Shown: one piece after another, positions 35,711-42,136 of the stretch
Numbering within the stretch: the stretch's first letter is position 1
Layout: each line of letters opens with the position of its first letter
From: a virus
Virus record (IMG/VR): IMGVR_UViG_3300018411_000035
Location: 1-44,399 of that record
DNA: 44,399 nucleotides
Reading direction: 5' to 3' (one strand)
The notes under the pieces: generated by a model
Seen by the model: the letters and a program-made list of their open reading frames with translations, nothing else
Database searches by the model: none
Told to the model about the DNA's origin: nothing
Made by a program: the position numbers and the translations under genes

Positions 35711-36319
35711 CTAGATTTCTATTTCTTCATCATCACCATTTGATTCTGAATTGTTACTCTTGCCATTGATGATTTCTAATATTTGCTCCCTAGTTGGATT
35801 CTTCAAATCAACTTTAAGATTTAATTTACCTTCTAATAACTTAGTTTCTTCTGCTGTTAATGGTACAGCAGGTAATGGTATTATAGTGTACTTAGTATTC
35901 TTCTTAGTACCAGTTCTAGTAATCTTTAAATCAAAGTTTTGTAAGTCACCCATTGCTTCTCTATATCCAAGTAGAGTTTCAAAGAACTCATTACCTTGTT
36001 CTAACAGTTCAAGTTTAGATGTTTCACCTTGCTTCATTGCTCTGTTGATTATATGAATAGTGTGTTTCTTACTGTTACCAAATGGTTTTGTTTTAAGTCC
36101 TGCATCCCTAGCTTCTTTGTTCGCTTCGCAACAAGGACAACCATTCTTCTCACCTATACATATTACACTTCTACCTACTGAATTTGCCCAATGTGTCCAT
36201 CTTGATAATGGTTCATCATCAGCTATTCTGACTATTGCAGATTCACCTGCTCCTAATTTAAAAAACCCTAATTTACCTTCTCCTGAATTATCGTTTCCTT
36301 TAACATCTGTCCAACTAAT
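35711..36319 (-). CDS. ssb: Phage single-stranded DNA-binding protein lacking a standard start codon
   Basis: Coats single-stranded DNA at the fork. The frame is open from 36340 (after TAG) to 35711 and contains an OB-type region with a gp32-like metal site (RWTHWANSVGRSVICIG, then CPCCEANKEA). It ends in the acidic tail DDEEIEI typical of phage SSBs. There is no ATG, GTG or TTG before the internal ATG at 36037, which would remove the metal site. GAGGG at 36332-36328 lies eight bases before an ATT at 36319 (ISWTDVKG), a conceivable rare start, used here. The HNH gene lies directly upstream and probably disrupted the 5' end. Confidence 0.72.
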   Translation of the reverse strand: MSWTDVKGNDNSGEGKLGFFKLGAGESAIVRIADDEPLSRWTHWANSVGRSVICIGEKNGCPCCEANKEARDAGLKTKPFGNSKKHTIHIINRAMKQGETSKLELLEQGNEFFETLLGYREAMGDLQNFDLKITRTGTKKNTKYTIIPLPAVPLTAEETKLLEGKLNLKVDLKNPTREQILEIINGKSNNSESNGDDEEIEI

Positions 36320-36320
36320 T

Positions 36321-36809
36321 TTAATTACCCTCTTTCTTATCTATTCTATTTTGACAATTTTCTTTTTGTGTACATATTCTTAAATTTATCTTTCTATTAT
36401 CTAGTACATTATGGTTGATATGGTCAATTACCATATTATCATGTGGATTCATAATGTATCTATGTAGTGCTAATCTTTTTCCACCATTTGTTATTTCTTT
36501 TACATCTTTTGAATTAACACTTACTACGTATATTCTTTCTGTATGAGAATACCATTTTAATTTTGAAACTCGTTCTATATCTTCAATATCTATTAATGTT
36601 CTGCAAGTTTCATTTCCATGCATATTATATAATATTATTTCAGCATAATCATCTTTTATTACAATTTCATTTTTGTCCTTTCTAGTTCTATTAAATATTC
36701 TTCCATGTCTATGCATTTGCAAATAATGCTTGCCACATAATGCTTGTTCGCCTTTAAAACGTTGAACCTTATTTGTACTTCCACATATTTCACACTTTCC
36801 ATTTTTCAC
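36321..36809 (-). CDS. HNH homing-type endonuclease
   Basis: I choose GTG 36809 (MKNGKCEICGS) behind AAGAGGTGATATTT. The roughly 162-residue product has an N-terminal zinc motif (CEICG, then CGKHY) and the HNH core HRYIMNPHDNMVIDHINHN followed by LDNRKINLRIC and ENCQNR, typical of free-standing or intron-encoded phage HNH enzymes. It ends inside the opening of the SSB frame. It is probably a selfish element inserted at the SSB start. Flanking non-coding sequence is too short for a normal group I intron. Confidence 0.88.
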   Translation of the reverse strand: MKNGKCEICGSTNKVQRFKGEQALCGKHYLQMHRHGRIFNRTRKDKNEIVIKDDYAEIILYNMHGNETCRTLIDIEDIERVSKLKWYSHTERIYVVSVNSKDVKEITNGGKRLALHRYIMNPHDNMVIDHINHNVLDNRKINLRICTQKENCQNRIDKKEGN

Positions 36810-36860
36810 AAATATCACCTCTTGATTATATTATATCACAATTGGCAATATTTATCTACG

Positions 36861-36884
36861 TCATTTTACATATGCCTTAATCAT
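36861..36884 (-). other. Orphan ribosome binding site and short start frame upstream of the HNH gene
   Basis: On the - strand AAAGGTGG is followed eight bases later by ATG ATT AAG GCA TAT GTA AAA TGA (MIKAYVK). An in-frame ATG ten codons earlier exists. ATG-ATT-AAG resembles GTA-ATT-AAA at the broken SSB start (VIK-ISWTDVKG), so this may be the original SSB initiation region, separated from its gene by the HNH insertion. Confidence 0.35.
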
Positions 36885-36953
36885 ATGAGATACCACCTTT
36901 CGTTTTTTATTCATTATTCTTCGTTTATATATTAATAACATCATAGATGTTTA

Positions 36954-37154
36954 CTAATCAAGTACATTGTCCATTTCGTCTGATACATAATCAATACTGT
37001 TACATATTGTTAAACTATCTTCATCACTATCATATACTCCGTCAACATATCTATCAAAAACACAACCATTACACGACCTACTCTTACACCATTCTCTTTT
37101 ATTTTTAGCAAGTGTTTGGAAAGACTGTAATATTGCTTTTTCTGCATCTGTCAT
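36954..37154 (-). CDS. Small Cys-containing protein, unknown
   Basis: The 66-residue product starts at ATG overlapping the end of the preceding gene (ATGA-type overlap). It has an N-terminal helix, a C-x5-C-x2-C cluster (WCKSRSCNGCVF) that may bind zinc or iron-sulphur, and a strongly acidic C-terminal half. The neighbouring gene has a similar CKISYCHNC cluster, so the pair may be distant paralogues. Function unknown. Confidence 0.5.
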   Translation of the reverse strand: MTDAEKAILQSFQTLAKNKREWCKSRSCNGCVFDRYVDGVYDSDEDSLTICNSIDYVSDEMDNVLD

Positions 37155-37339
37155 TCTTTATCACTTCTTTCTTTAATATAATCTTTATATTCTTTTCCAT
37201 ATCTTACACAATAAGCACTTGGCATTGGTGTTTTGAATAGCTTTTTCAATATACAATTATGACAATAACTGATTTTGCATATTGCTTTTACATTTTTACC
37301 TAGTGCTATTTTTTCTGATTTTGTATAAGGAAGTGTCAT
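37151..37339 (-). CDS. Small basic Cys-containing protein, unknown
   Basis: The 62-residue product starts at ATG behind GTAGGAGGTGTTTAA, just after the E1-like gene. CKISYCHNC in the middle and a further Cys (AYCVRYG) could form a metal site. It is basic and shares the helix-then-Cys-cluster layout of the next gene. No family is recognised. Confidence 0.5.
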   Translation of the reverse strand: MTLPYTKSEKIALGKNVKAICKISYCHNCILKKLFKTPMPSAYCVRYGKEYKDYIKERSDKE

Positions 37340-37350
37340 TTAAACACCTC

Positions 37351-38019
37351 CTACCATCTTTCCACTAAGTAGTTGTCACCTAACATATCATACAGTATTT
37401 CATTAGGTACTGCAATACCATTTGTCCAATTTATCATTTGCCTTACTGCTATACTTGCTGTAGTCATTGCAGATGTTACTACTGACTTAGATGTACCACA
37501 AGCTGATACTTCTGCTTGTTCATCAGTATATAGTGTACTTTCATATGATTTGATTTGTTTTAAATCCATAGGATTTACAGTATATATTCTACACATATCA
37601 AGTCCCATTCTAGTTTCAATAACTAGTTTAACTTTAGGTTGTAGTTTTAGTGCTTCTTTGAATATTTCTTCTCTTGAACTCATAGTGTCTGTTAGTACAA
37701 ATACTACACCTTCTAATAGTGTATCACCAGTTACTTTTTCATTGTGTGCAGTATAATTCATACCACCAAATCTTATTGCATTATCTATGTTAGCAGTTAC
37801 TTTTGGCATACCTATACTCTTAATTGTAAATGCTTGATTTGGAATGTTATGATTTTCTACTATATCAAAGTCCCACACATGTACATCTTTAACACCTAAT
37901 TTAGCTAACATCATTACTAACCATGAAGCAGTAGCACCACCACCCACAACATTTATAGGGTAGTTAAACGTTCTATTATCAAATATATCAAGTTGGCGAT
38001 TATAATTTATTTCTATCAT
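37351..38019 (-). CDS. E1/ThiF-like ubiquitin-like-protein activating enzyme
   Basis: Predicted to adenylate the C terminus of a ubiquitin-like protein and perhaps hold it as a thioester. The 222-residue Rossmann protein has the nucleotide loop VVGGGATAS (24-32), the acidic ribose/Mg site VWDFDIVENHN (48-58, Asp50/Asp52), the PNQ remainder of the usual N-x2-R-Q motif (60-62), Lys73, and Asp111 in LTDT. The arginine finger expected just before Gln62 is replaced by Asn61. Cys174 in SACGTSKS is a candidate catalytic Cys. It is the minimal ThiF length, without accessory domains. The E2-, JAB- and Ubl-like genes upstream make a conjugation role likely. Confidence 0.85.
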   Translation of the reverse strand: MIEINYNRQLDIFDNRTFNYPINVVGGGATASWLVMMLAKLGVKDVHVWDFDIVENHNIPNQAFTIKSIGMPKVTANIDNAIRFGGMNYTAHNEKVTGDTLLEGVVFVLTDTMSSREEIFKEALKLQPKVKLVIETRMGLDMCRIYTVNPMDLKQIKSYESTLYTDEQAEVSACGTSKSVVTSAMTTASIAVRQMINWTNGIAVPNEILYDMLGDNYLVERW

Positions 38020-38629
38020 TTTCTTCTCTCTCCTTCTGTTTCTTTAATTTCATATCTTCTCTGTATTTTATTTCTTTTTCATAACATATTGTGCATTTAG
38101 TAAAGCCTAACCTATCATTTGGCTTTACACACGTTACGCACAACCCATTATTTATTTTTTCATTATATCTTTTTTTCTGTATTTCACTATATCTGATGTG
38201 ACAACTTGTACAAAACAACTTGCCCTCTCTATCATTTGGCATTCCACATTCTGTACACAAGCCTTGTTCTTTTCTGTTTTGTCTTATTTTTGCTCTCGAA
38301 TTTCTTACGTATTCTTTTTGTTTTTCATGTTGTTTTTCTTTTTTAATATTATATTTCACAAAACATTCATTACATAATCGTTCTCCTGGTCTGTCGTTTT
38401 CCTTTTTACATTTCTTACATAATCCTTTTTCTTTTTCCTGTTTTTTTATTTTAGCTTTATTTGCACATTCACTACACAACACTTTGTTTTCTCTATCATT
38501 TGTTTTACCACAATTTACGCATAAGCCTTGTTCCCTTCTTTTATCTCTTAGTTTTGTTCTTGATTTTCTGTTTATTTCTTTTGTTATCTTATATGCTTTT
38601 TGAGGACTTCTGAATTTCGACATACCCAT
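38000..38629 (-). CDS. Protein with four zinc-knuckle repeats inside the Ubl cassette
   Basis: I choose ATG 38629 (MGMSKFRS) behind GAGGACTAAA. The roughly 209-residue, very basic protein has four copies of L-C-x2-C-x3-NDR-x5-C-x2-C (for example LCVNCGKTNDRENKVLCSEC), each with two CxxC pairs 11 residues apart, joined by Lys/Arg-rich helices. Similar modules occur in phage HNH-associated and DNA-binding proteins. Its end overlaps the E1-like start by 20 bases, implying coupled translation. It could be a nucleic-acid binder, a selfish-element remnant, or a zinc adaptor for conjugation; the sequence does not decide. Confidence 0.7.
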   Translation of the reverse strand: MGMSKFRSPQKAYKITKEINRKSRTKLRDKRREQGLCVNCGKTNDRENKVLCSECANKAKIKKQEKEKGLCKKCKKENDRPGERLCNECFVKYNIKKEKQHEKQKEYVRNSRAKIRQNRKEQGLCTECGMPNDREGKLFCTSCHIRYSEIQKKRYNEKINNGLCVTCVKPNDRLGFTKCTICYEKEIKYREDMKLKKQKEREENDRNKL

Positions 38630-38630
38630 T

Positions 38631-38858
38631 TTAGTCCTCAATTCCATCTACTATATCAAGTATTCTTATACCAAAAATTACTTGGTTAGTAGTGTATATG
38701 TTGTGACGTTTACGTTGTTGCTCTGTTGTGTTTTCTTCCAATACTTCTGATACTGTCTGAATATTAATATCTACCTTTTCTCTTTTGAACTTCTTTACTA
38801 TCTTATTAATCATAATCATGCCCACTTTCGTAGGCATATTATCTAAGTTAATATTCAT
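38631..38858 (-). CDS. Small helical protein in the Ubl cassette, unknown
   Basis: I choose ATG 38858 (MNINLDNMPTK) behind TGGGGGATGATGAA; a TTG five codons upstream overlaps that site. The 75-residue product is helical and mixed-charge with a Thr/Gln-rich middle (EENTTEQQRKRHN). It sits between the JAB-like and zinc-knuckle genes, so it may be a component of the same system. It does not look like a beta-grasp protein, and I do not recognise it. Confidence 0.55.
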   Translation of the reverse strand: MNINLDNMPTKVGMIMINKIVKKFKREKVDINIQTVSEVLEENTTEQQRKRHNIYTTNQVIFGIRILDIVDGIED

Positions 38859-38881
38859 TTCATCATCCCCCAATGATTTAT

Positions 38882-39796
38882 TTATCTTGGATATCTGTTC
38901 TTTGCAAACTCTACTATTCCTAGTGCTTCTTCAAATGTTGCTTCTAATTGTGAATTACATTCTGCATTTATAGCATCTATTATGTCATGTACAGCTAATA
39001 CTGCATTACTTTCTGATTTTACATTTGCTATTACCATCATTTCACTTTCTGAGAAGTATGCAGGTATTGTTGTTTCATTCCAAAAACTATCTTCTTCTAC
39101 CTTTATTTCCTTTTCTGTTCCCACTATTTTTAGTTGATGACTTGTGTTTTTTTTTGTATCTACATCATCTTCCCACCATCTTTTTCCATAACCATAGTGT
39201 CCACCTTGATAGCCATTTCCATATACTACTGTTCCGTACTTTTTTTCTGTTACCTTCTCTTTCATTTCAGCTTTAACTTCTTCTTCTAAATCTTTTGAGT
39301 ATGGTTTATATTCTGACCATTTTACATTCTCATATGTTAGATTACCTTTGAAGTCATATAAAGTAAATTCCATTTCTCCTGATTTGTTAGCTATTACACG
39401 TATAAACCAGTCATTGTGTTCTCCAAATGTTTTCATTTGACTATTATCTTGTGCAGAAGGAGAAACACCCATATTAACATGGCTGTGTCCCCATAGCTTT
39501 ATATTATTCCATATCTCTACACCATCATCTTGACTTAACAGTTCAGTAGCAAAATCACTTAATCCATCAGGTGTTATTTCACATGTTGCAGAATGAACTT
39601 CTTGTTTGAATAACATTACGTCTGTTATTAAGAATATATTATTTGCATATGCTTGAACTGTTCCAAGCCATCCAATCTCTTTATCGCAATGTCTTACATA
39701 ATAACTCATTTTCTCTAATGCTTTTGGTAGTATTTTGATTAATGGTTCTTGTATTGCTAGTATTTTTGTAACTACATTCATTCTTTCCTTAAACAT
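38882..39796 (-). CDS. JAB/JAMM-family metalloprotease (deubiquitinase-like)
   Basis: Zinc isopeptidase or processing protease. The start is ATG 39796 with GGAGG overlapping the E2-like stop. The JAMM motif is complete: Glu40 in DKEIGWLG, then HSH (104-106), seven residues, Ser114 and Asp117 in HSHVNMGVSPSAQD. This is the exact HSHx7SxxD metal-ligand pattern of eukaryotic Rpn11/AMSH and of the JAB proteins in bacterial E1/E2 operons. The C-terminal half (about 190-304) is unrelated, charged, with a Gly/Tyr-rich stretch (YGNGYQGGHYGYGK). It likely cuts the triple Ubl protein and/or removes it from targets. Confidence 0.9.
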   Translation of the reverse strand: MFKERMNVVTKILAIQEPLIKILPKALEKMSYYVRHCDKEIGWLGTVQAYANNIFLITDVMLFKQEVHSATCEITPDGLSDFATELLSQDDGVEIWNNIKLWGHSHVNMGVSPSAQDNSQMKTFGEHNDWFIRVIANKSGEMEFTLYDFKGNLTYENVKWSEYKPYSKDLEEEVKAEMKEKVTEKKYGTVVYGNGYQGGHYGYGKRWWEDDVDTKKNTSHQLKIVGTEKEIKVEEDSFWNETTIPAYFSESEMMVIANVKSESNAVLAVHDIIDAINAECNSQLEATFEEALGIVEFAKNRYPR

Positions 39797-39797
39797 A

Positions 39798-41042
39798 CTA
39801 TTTTACCTCCATGTATTGTATTCCTGCTACGTATCTACCTTCTTTAACTCGTCTAACCATTTCCACTTGAAGCTCTCTATTTCTTTCATCACTTACAAAC
39901 TCACCAGTATATTTTTGTCTTTCTAATGTATTACCTTCTTCATCTACTTCATCCCAATTTGTATAGCACTTACCTGCTCCATCATCTTCATTTATGCTTT
40001 CAAGGTAATTAACAAGTACATCTGCAAGCATTGCCCATTCTCTATTCATAATACATTCAGCTATTAGTGTTGATGCATTACCTAAGCAACCACTACCAGT
40101 TTCACTTACATGTGGATGATGACACGCTCCCCATACACTGTGTCTAATATTCTGTATATCTCTATTAAAGAATAGTGTTTGACCATTTTGTAATCTAACT
40201 TCTATTCTAAATCTTCCCATTCTAAATCTTTTAACACCTTTTTTAGTTCTAGCTTTAGCAAACAGTTCAACTGTATCTAATACTAAATCACCATTTTCAT
40301 TGAAGAATACTTCTTCTATTTTCTTATTGCTCTCCATTGCTTTAATTTCAGATATTAATTTAGCCTTAATACCTTCCATACCACTACCTAGACCTTCTAA
40401 TTGCTTTTCAAATGATATTGCATTTAGTGAGTATTGTTTTACTTTAGCCATATATTCTTCCATTCTTTGTTTTGCTTCTCTTAACTTGTTTTCAAGGTTT
40501 CTCTTATCACTTTCAATTGTACTCATTAAGTGGCTAACTGCTTTTTGTATACTTGCTTCTCTTTCTATTCTAATTGCTTCTTCTAACTTTTCACAATATC
40601 CATCTATACTTCCAAATAAATGTTCTACAAACTTGTCCATTATAATGTTAAACAATTCGATTTCCCCTAAACTCTCATATTCCCACATATCATATAAGAA
40701 GTTTAACACCTTGTTTTCTTCATCATATTCAGCTAATACAACTTCGCCATCACCAAATTGAATTGTTCCTTCACTTGGTACAAATAATGCATCACTATAG
40801 AATTGCTTTCCAAATGCAGTGTTGCTTTCTGAATAAATCATGTCATCTGTTTTGTGACTTCCCCATATCAATACTGATAACTTGTCTTTTCTTATTTCCT
40901 TACCTATTGGCAATCCTTCTCCATGATGTATTGCTATATTAATGTTCTCTTGCATAGCCTTTGATAATTGTTTAAACCTATCACCAAATATTCTAGTATA
41001 ATCCCTTGTGTCATTGTTAAATATTATTTTTACCTCTTTCAT
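39798..41042 (-). CDS. E2-like (Prok-E2/UBC-fold) conjugating protein with coiled-coil insertion
   Basis: Predicted to receive the Ubl as a thioester and pass it to a target. The 414-residue protein starts at ATG behind AAGGGAGAGATAATA. An N-terminal domain (1-145) is followed by a long coiled coil (about 150-245). The C-terminal domain carries HHPHV (308-312), GSGCLGN (316-322, candidate catalytic Cys319) and then REWAML and VLVNYLESINEDD. This mirrors the E2 order HPN...G.ICL...W.P...L...L. One base separates it from the JAB gene. The assignment is by motif only; the N-terminal region may be a second domain such as a substrate-binding part. Confidence 0.72.
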   Translation of the reverse strand: MKEVKIIFNNDTRDYTRIFGDRFKQLSKAMQENINIAIHHGEGLPIGKEIRKDKLSVLIWGSHKTDDMIYSESNTAFGKQFYSDALFVPSEGTIQFGDGEVVLAEYDEENKVLNFLYDMWEYESLGEIELFNIIMDKFVEHLFGSIDGYCEKLEEAIRIEREASIQKAVSHLMSTIESDKRNLENKLREAKQRMEEYMAKVKQYSLNAISFEKQLEGLGSGMEGIKAKLISEIKAMESNKKIEEVFFNENGDLVLDTVELFAKARTKKGVKRFRMGRFRIEVRLQNGQTLFFNRDIQNIRHSVWGACHHPHVSETGSGCLGNASTLIAECIMNREWAMLADVLVNYLESINEDDGAGKCYTNWDEVDEEGNTLERQKYTGEFVSDERNRELQVEMVRRVKEGRYVAGIQYMEVK

Positions 41043-41069
41043 TATTATCTCTCCCTTTATAATAGTATT

Positions 41070-41165
41070 TTAATTAATATTCCACTTGCTATTAGTACAA
41101 GTTTTTTTTTCTCTTGCCAATCCTGTTATTATCAATGCGTTGCTTATTAGTGTTAGTATGACCAT
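41070..41165 (-). CDS. Possible 31-residue membrane peptide
   Basis: ATG 41165 overlaps the stop codon of the preceding gene (TAATG), suggesting coupled translation. The product begins MVILTLISNALIITGLA, a single hydrophobic helix, then a short basic tail. A run of nine A bases lies inside the frame. It fills an otherwise empty gap between two cassette genes. It is too short for a family call. Confidence 0.35.
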   Translation of the reverse strand: MVILTLISNALIITGLAREKKTCTNSKWNIN

Positions 41166-41446
41166 TATCTAAATAACCTCTTACCTTCCTCTGTTGGATT
41201 GTATTCTATACCACAGTTTATACATAAAGCTTTTAATGCACCTGGCGTTCCTTCTTTTGTTTCTCTAAATTCTGATGGATTAAGTTCAAAACATTCCCTG
41301 CAATTACCTTCACATTGTGTTTTATAACCAAATGTAGTTGCACAACCATAACCACTATATAATCTATCTATCATTTCTTCATTATATTCTTTTAAATATC
41401 TATTTAATATCACCTCTGCTATCGTTAGTTTCTTTGGTTTTTTCAT
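41165..41446 (-). CDS. Small Cys-rich protein, paralogue of the 30782-31069 gene
   Basis: The 93-residue product starts at ATG behind TAGGAGGTATAGA. The TIAEVILNRYLKEYNEEMIDR helix precedes a Cys cluster (YGCATTFGYKTQCEGNCREC) that may bind zinc; two more Cys follow (ALCINCG). The order and spacing match the 30782-31069 product, so they are duplicates. It lies just after the terminator of the Ubl gene and before the E2-like gene, and may or may not belong to that system. Confidence 0.6.
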   Translation of the reverse strand: MKKPKKLTIAEVILNRYLKEYNEEMIDRLYSGYGCATTFGYKTQCEGNCRECFELNPSEFRETKEGTPGALKALCINCGIEYNPTEEGKRLFR

Positions 41447-41474
41447 TCTATACCTCCTATTTTATTTGATATGT

Positions 41475-41498
41475 AAAAGGAGAGCATTCCTGCTCTCC
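41475..41498 (-). terminator. Rho-independent terminator of the Ubl gene
   Basis: On the - strand the 8-bp stem GGAGAGCA/TGCTCTCC with a GGAA loop is followed by TTTTACAT. It lies a few bases after the Ubl stop codon and separates that gene from the E2/JAB/E1 genes. Confidence 0.88.
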
Positions 41499-41503
41499 AT
41501 ATA

Positions 41504-42136
41504 TTAGTTGTTTCCTTTAATCTGTTTAACTAATACTATTAACTTACTGTCTGCACCAATTACTGTATCAGTTGTTACTGAGTTTCCATCAAGTCTTACA
41601 TCATATCCAGTTGGGTCAATACTAGCTAATTCAAGTATAGCACCTACTGTTTGTGTACCCTCATATGTGAACTCACTTACTCCACCTGGAAGAATACCTA
41701 CTTTAATAGTGGATACGTTTCCTTTGATTTGTTTTACTAGAACTATTAACTTGCTATCAGCAGTAATTCTAGTATCAGCAGTTACAGTAGTTCCATCAAG
41801 TCTGATATCGTAGCCAGTTGCATCAAGTTCTGCCATATCAAGTAGTTCTTGTACTGTTAATGTACCATCAACTACATATTCTGTTACACCACCTGGTAAT
41901 ACACCAACTTTGATTGTTTGAACATTACCTTTAATTTGTTTAACTAATACTATTAATTTACTGTCTGCACCAATTACACTGTCTACTGCTACTGAAACAC
42001 CATCTAATCTTACATCATAACCACTTGCATCTAATCCTGCCATTTCTAATACCTTTGCTACTGTTGTACCTGCTTCTACTAAATATTCTGTAACTCCTCC
42101 TGGTAAAACTCCTACTTTAATTGTTTGATTTGTCAT
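41504..42136 (-). CDS. Triple tandem ubiquitin-like (beta-grasp) protein
   Basis: Starts at ATG behind AAAAGGAGAG. The 210-residue protein is three repeats with a 69-residue period: TIKVGVLPGGVTEY, then (T/A)...GYDVRLDG, then ADSKLIVLVKQIKGN. Units end at Gly70, Gly139 and Gly208; Gly208 is followed by two Asn. Strand-turn-strand, helix (TVAKVLEMAGL-like), strand order fits a ThiS/MoaD/ubiquitin-type beta-grasp fold. The E1-, E2- and JAB-like genes in the same strand suggest it is processed after KG and conjugated, like a poly-ubiquitin precursor. The repeats are nearly identical in their last 15 residues although their DNA differs at many silent sites. It has its own leader structure and terminator. 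Confidence 0.8.
   Translation of the reverse strand: MTNQTIKVGVLPGGVTEYLVEAGTTVAKVLEMAGLDASGYDVRLDGVSVAVDSVIGADSKLIVLVKQIKGNVQTIKVGVLPGGVTEYVVDGTLTVQELLDMAELDATGYDIRLDGTTVTADTRITADSKLIVLVKQIKGNVSTIKVGILPGGVSEFTYEGTQTVGAILELASIDPTGYDVRLDGNSVTTDTVIGADSKLIVLVKQIKGNN

Noticed and set aside
36320-36890. Group I intron in the SSB gene carrying the HNH endonuclease
   Set aside because: Only about 55 non-coding bases lie upstream of the HNH gene and none downstream; a group I core needs far more. A direct insertion at the gene start explains the layout better.
38631-38858. PRTRC protein-C-like single Ubl next to the JAB gene
   Set aside because: The product is helical without the beta-grasp pattern or a C-terminal Gly, so position alone is not enough.
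40300-40761. Plus-strand 153-codon frame opposite the E2-like gene
   Set aside because: It lies exactly antisense to the coiled-coil region; the Ser/Leu-rich product is the expected mirror of a Glu/Lys-rich helix.
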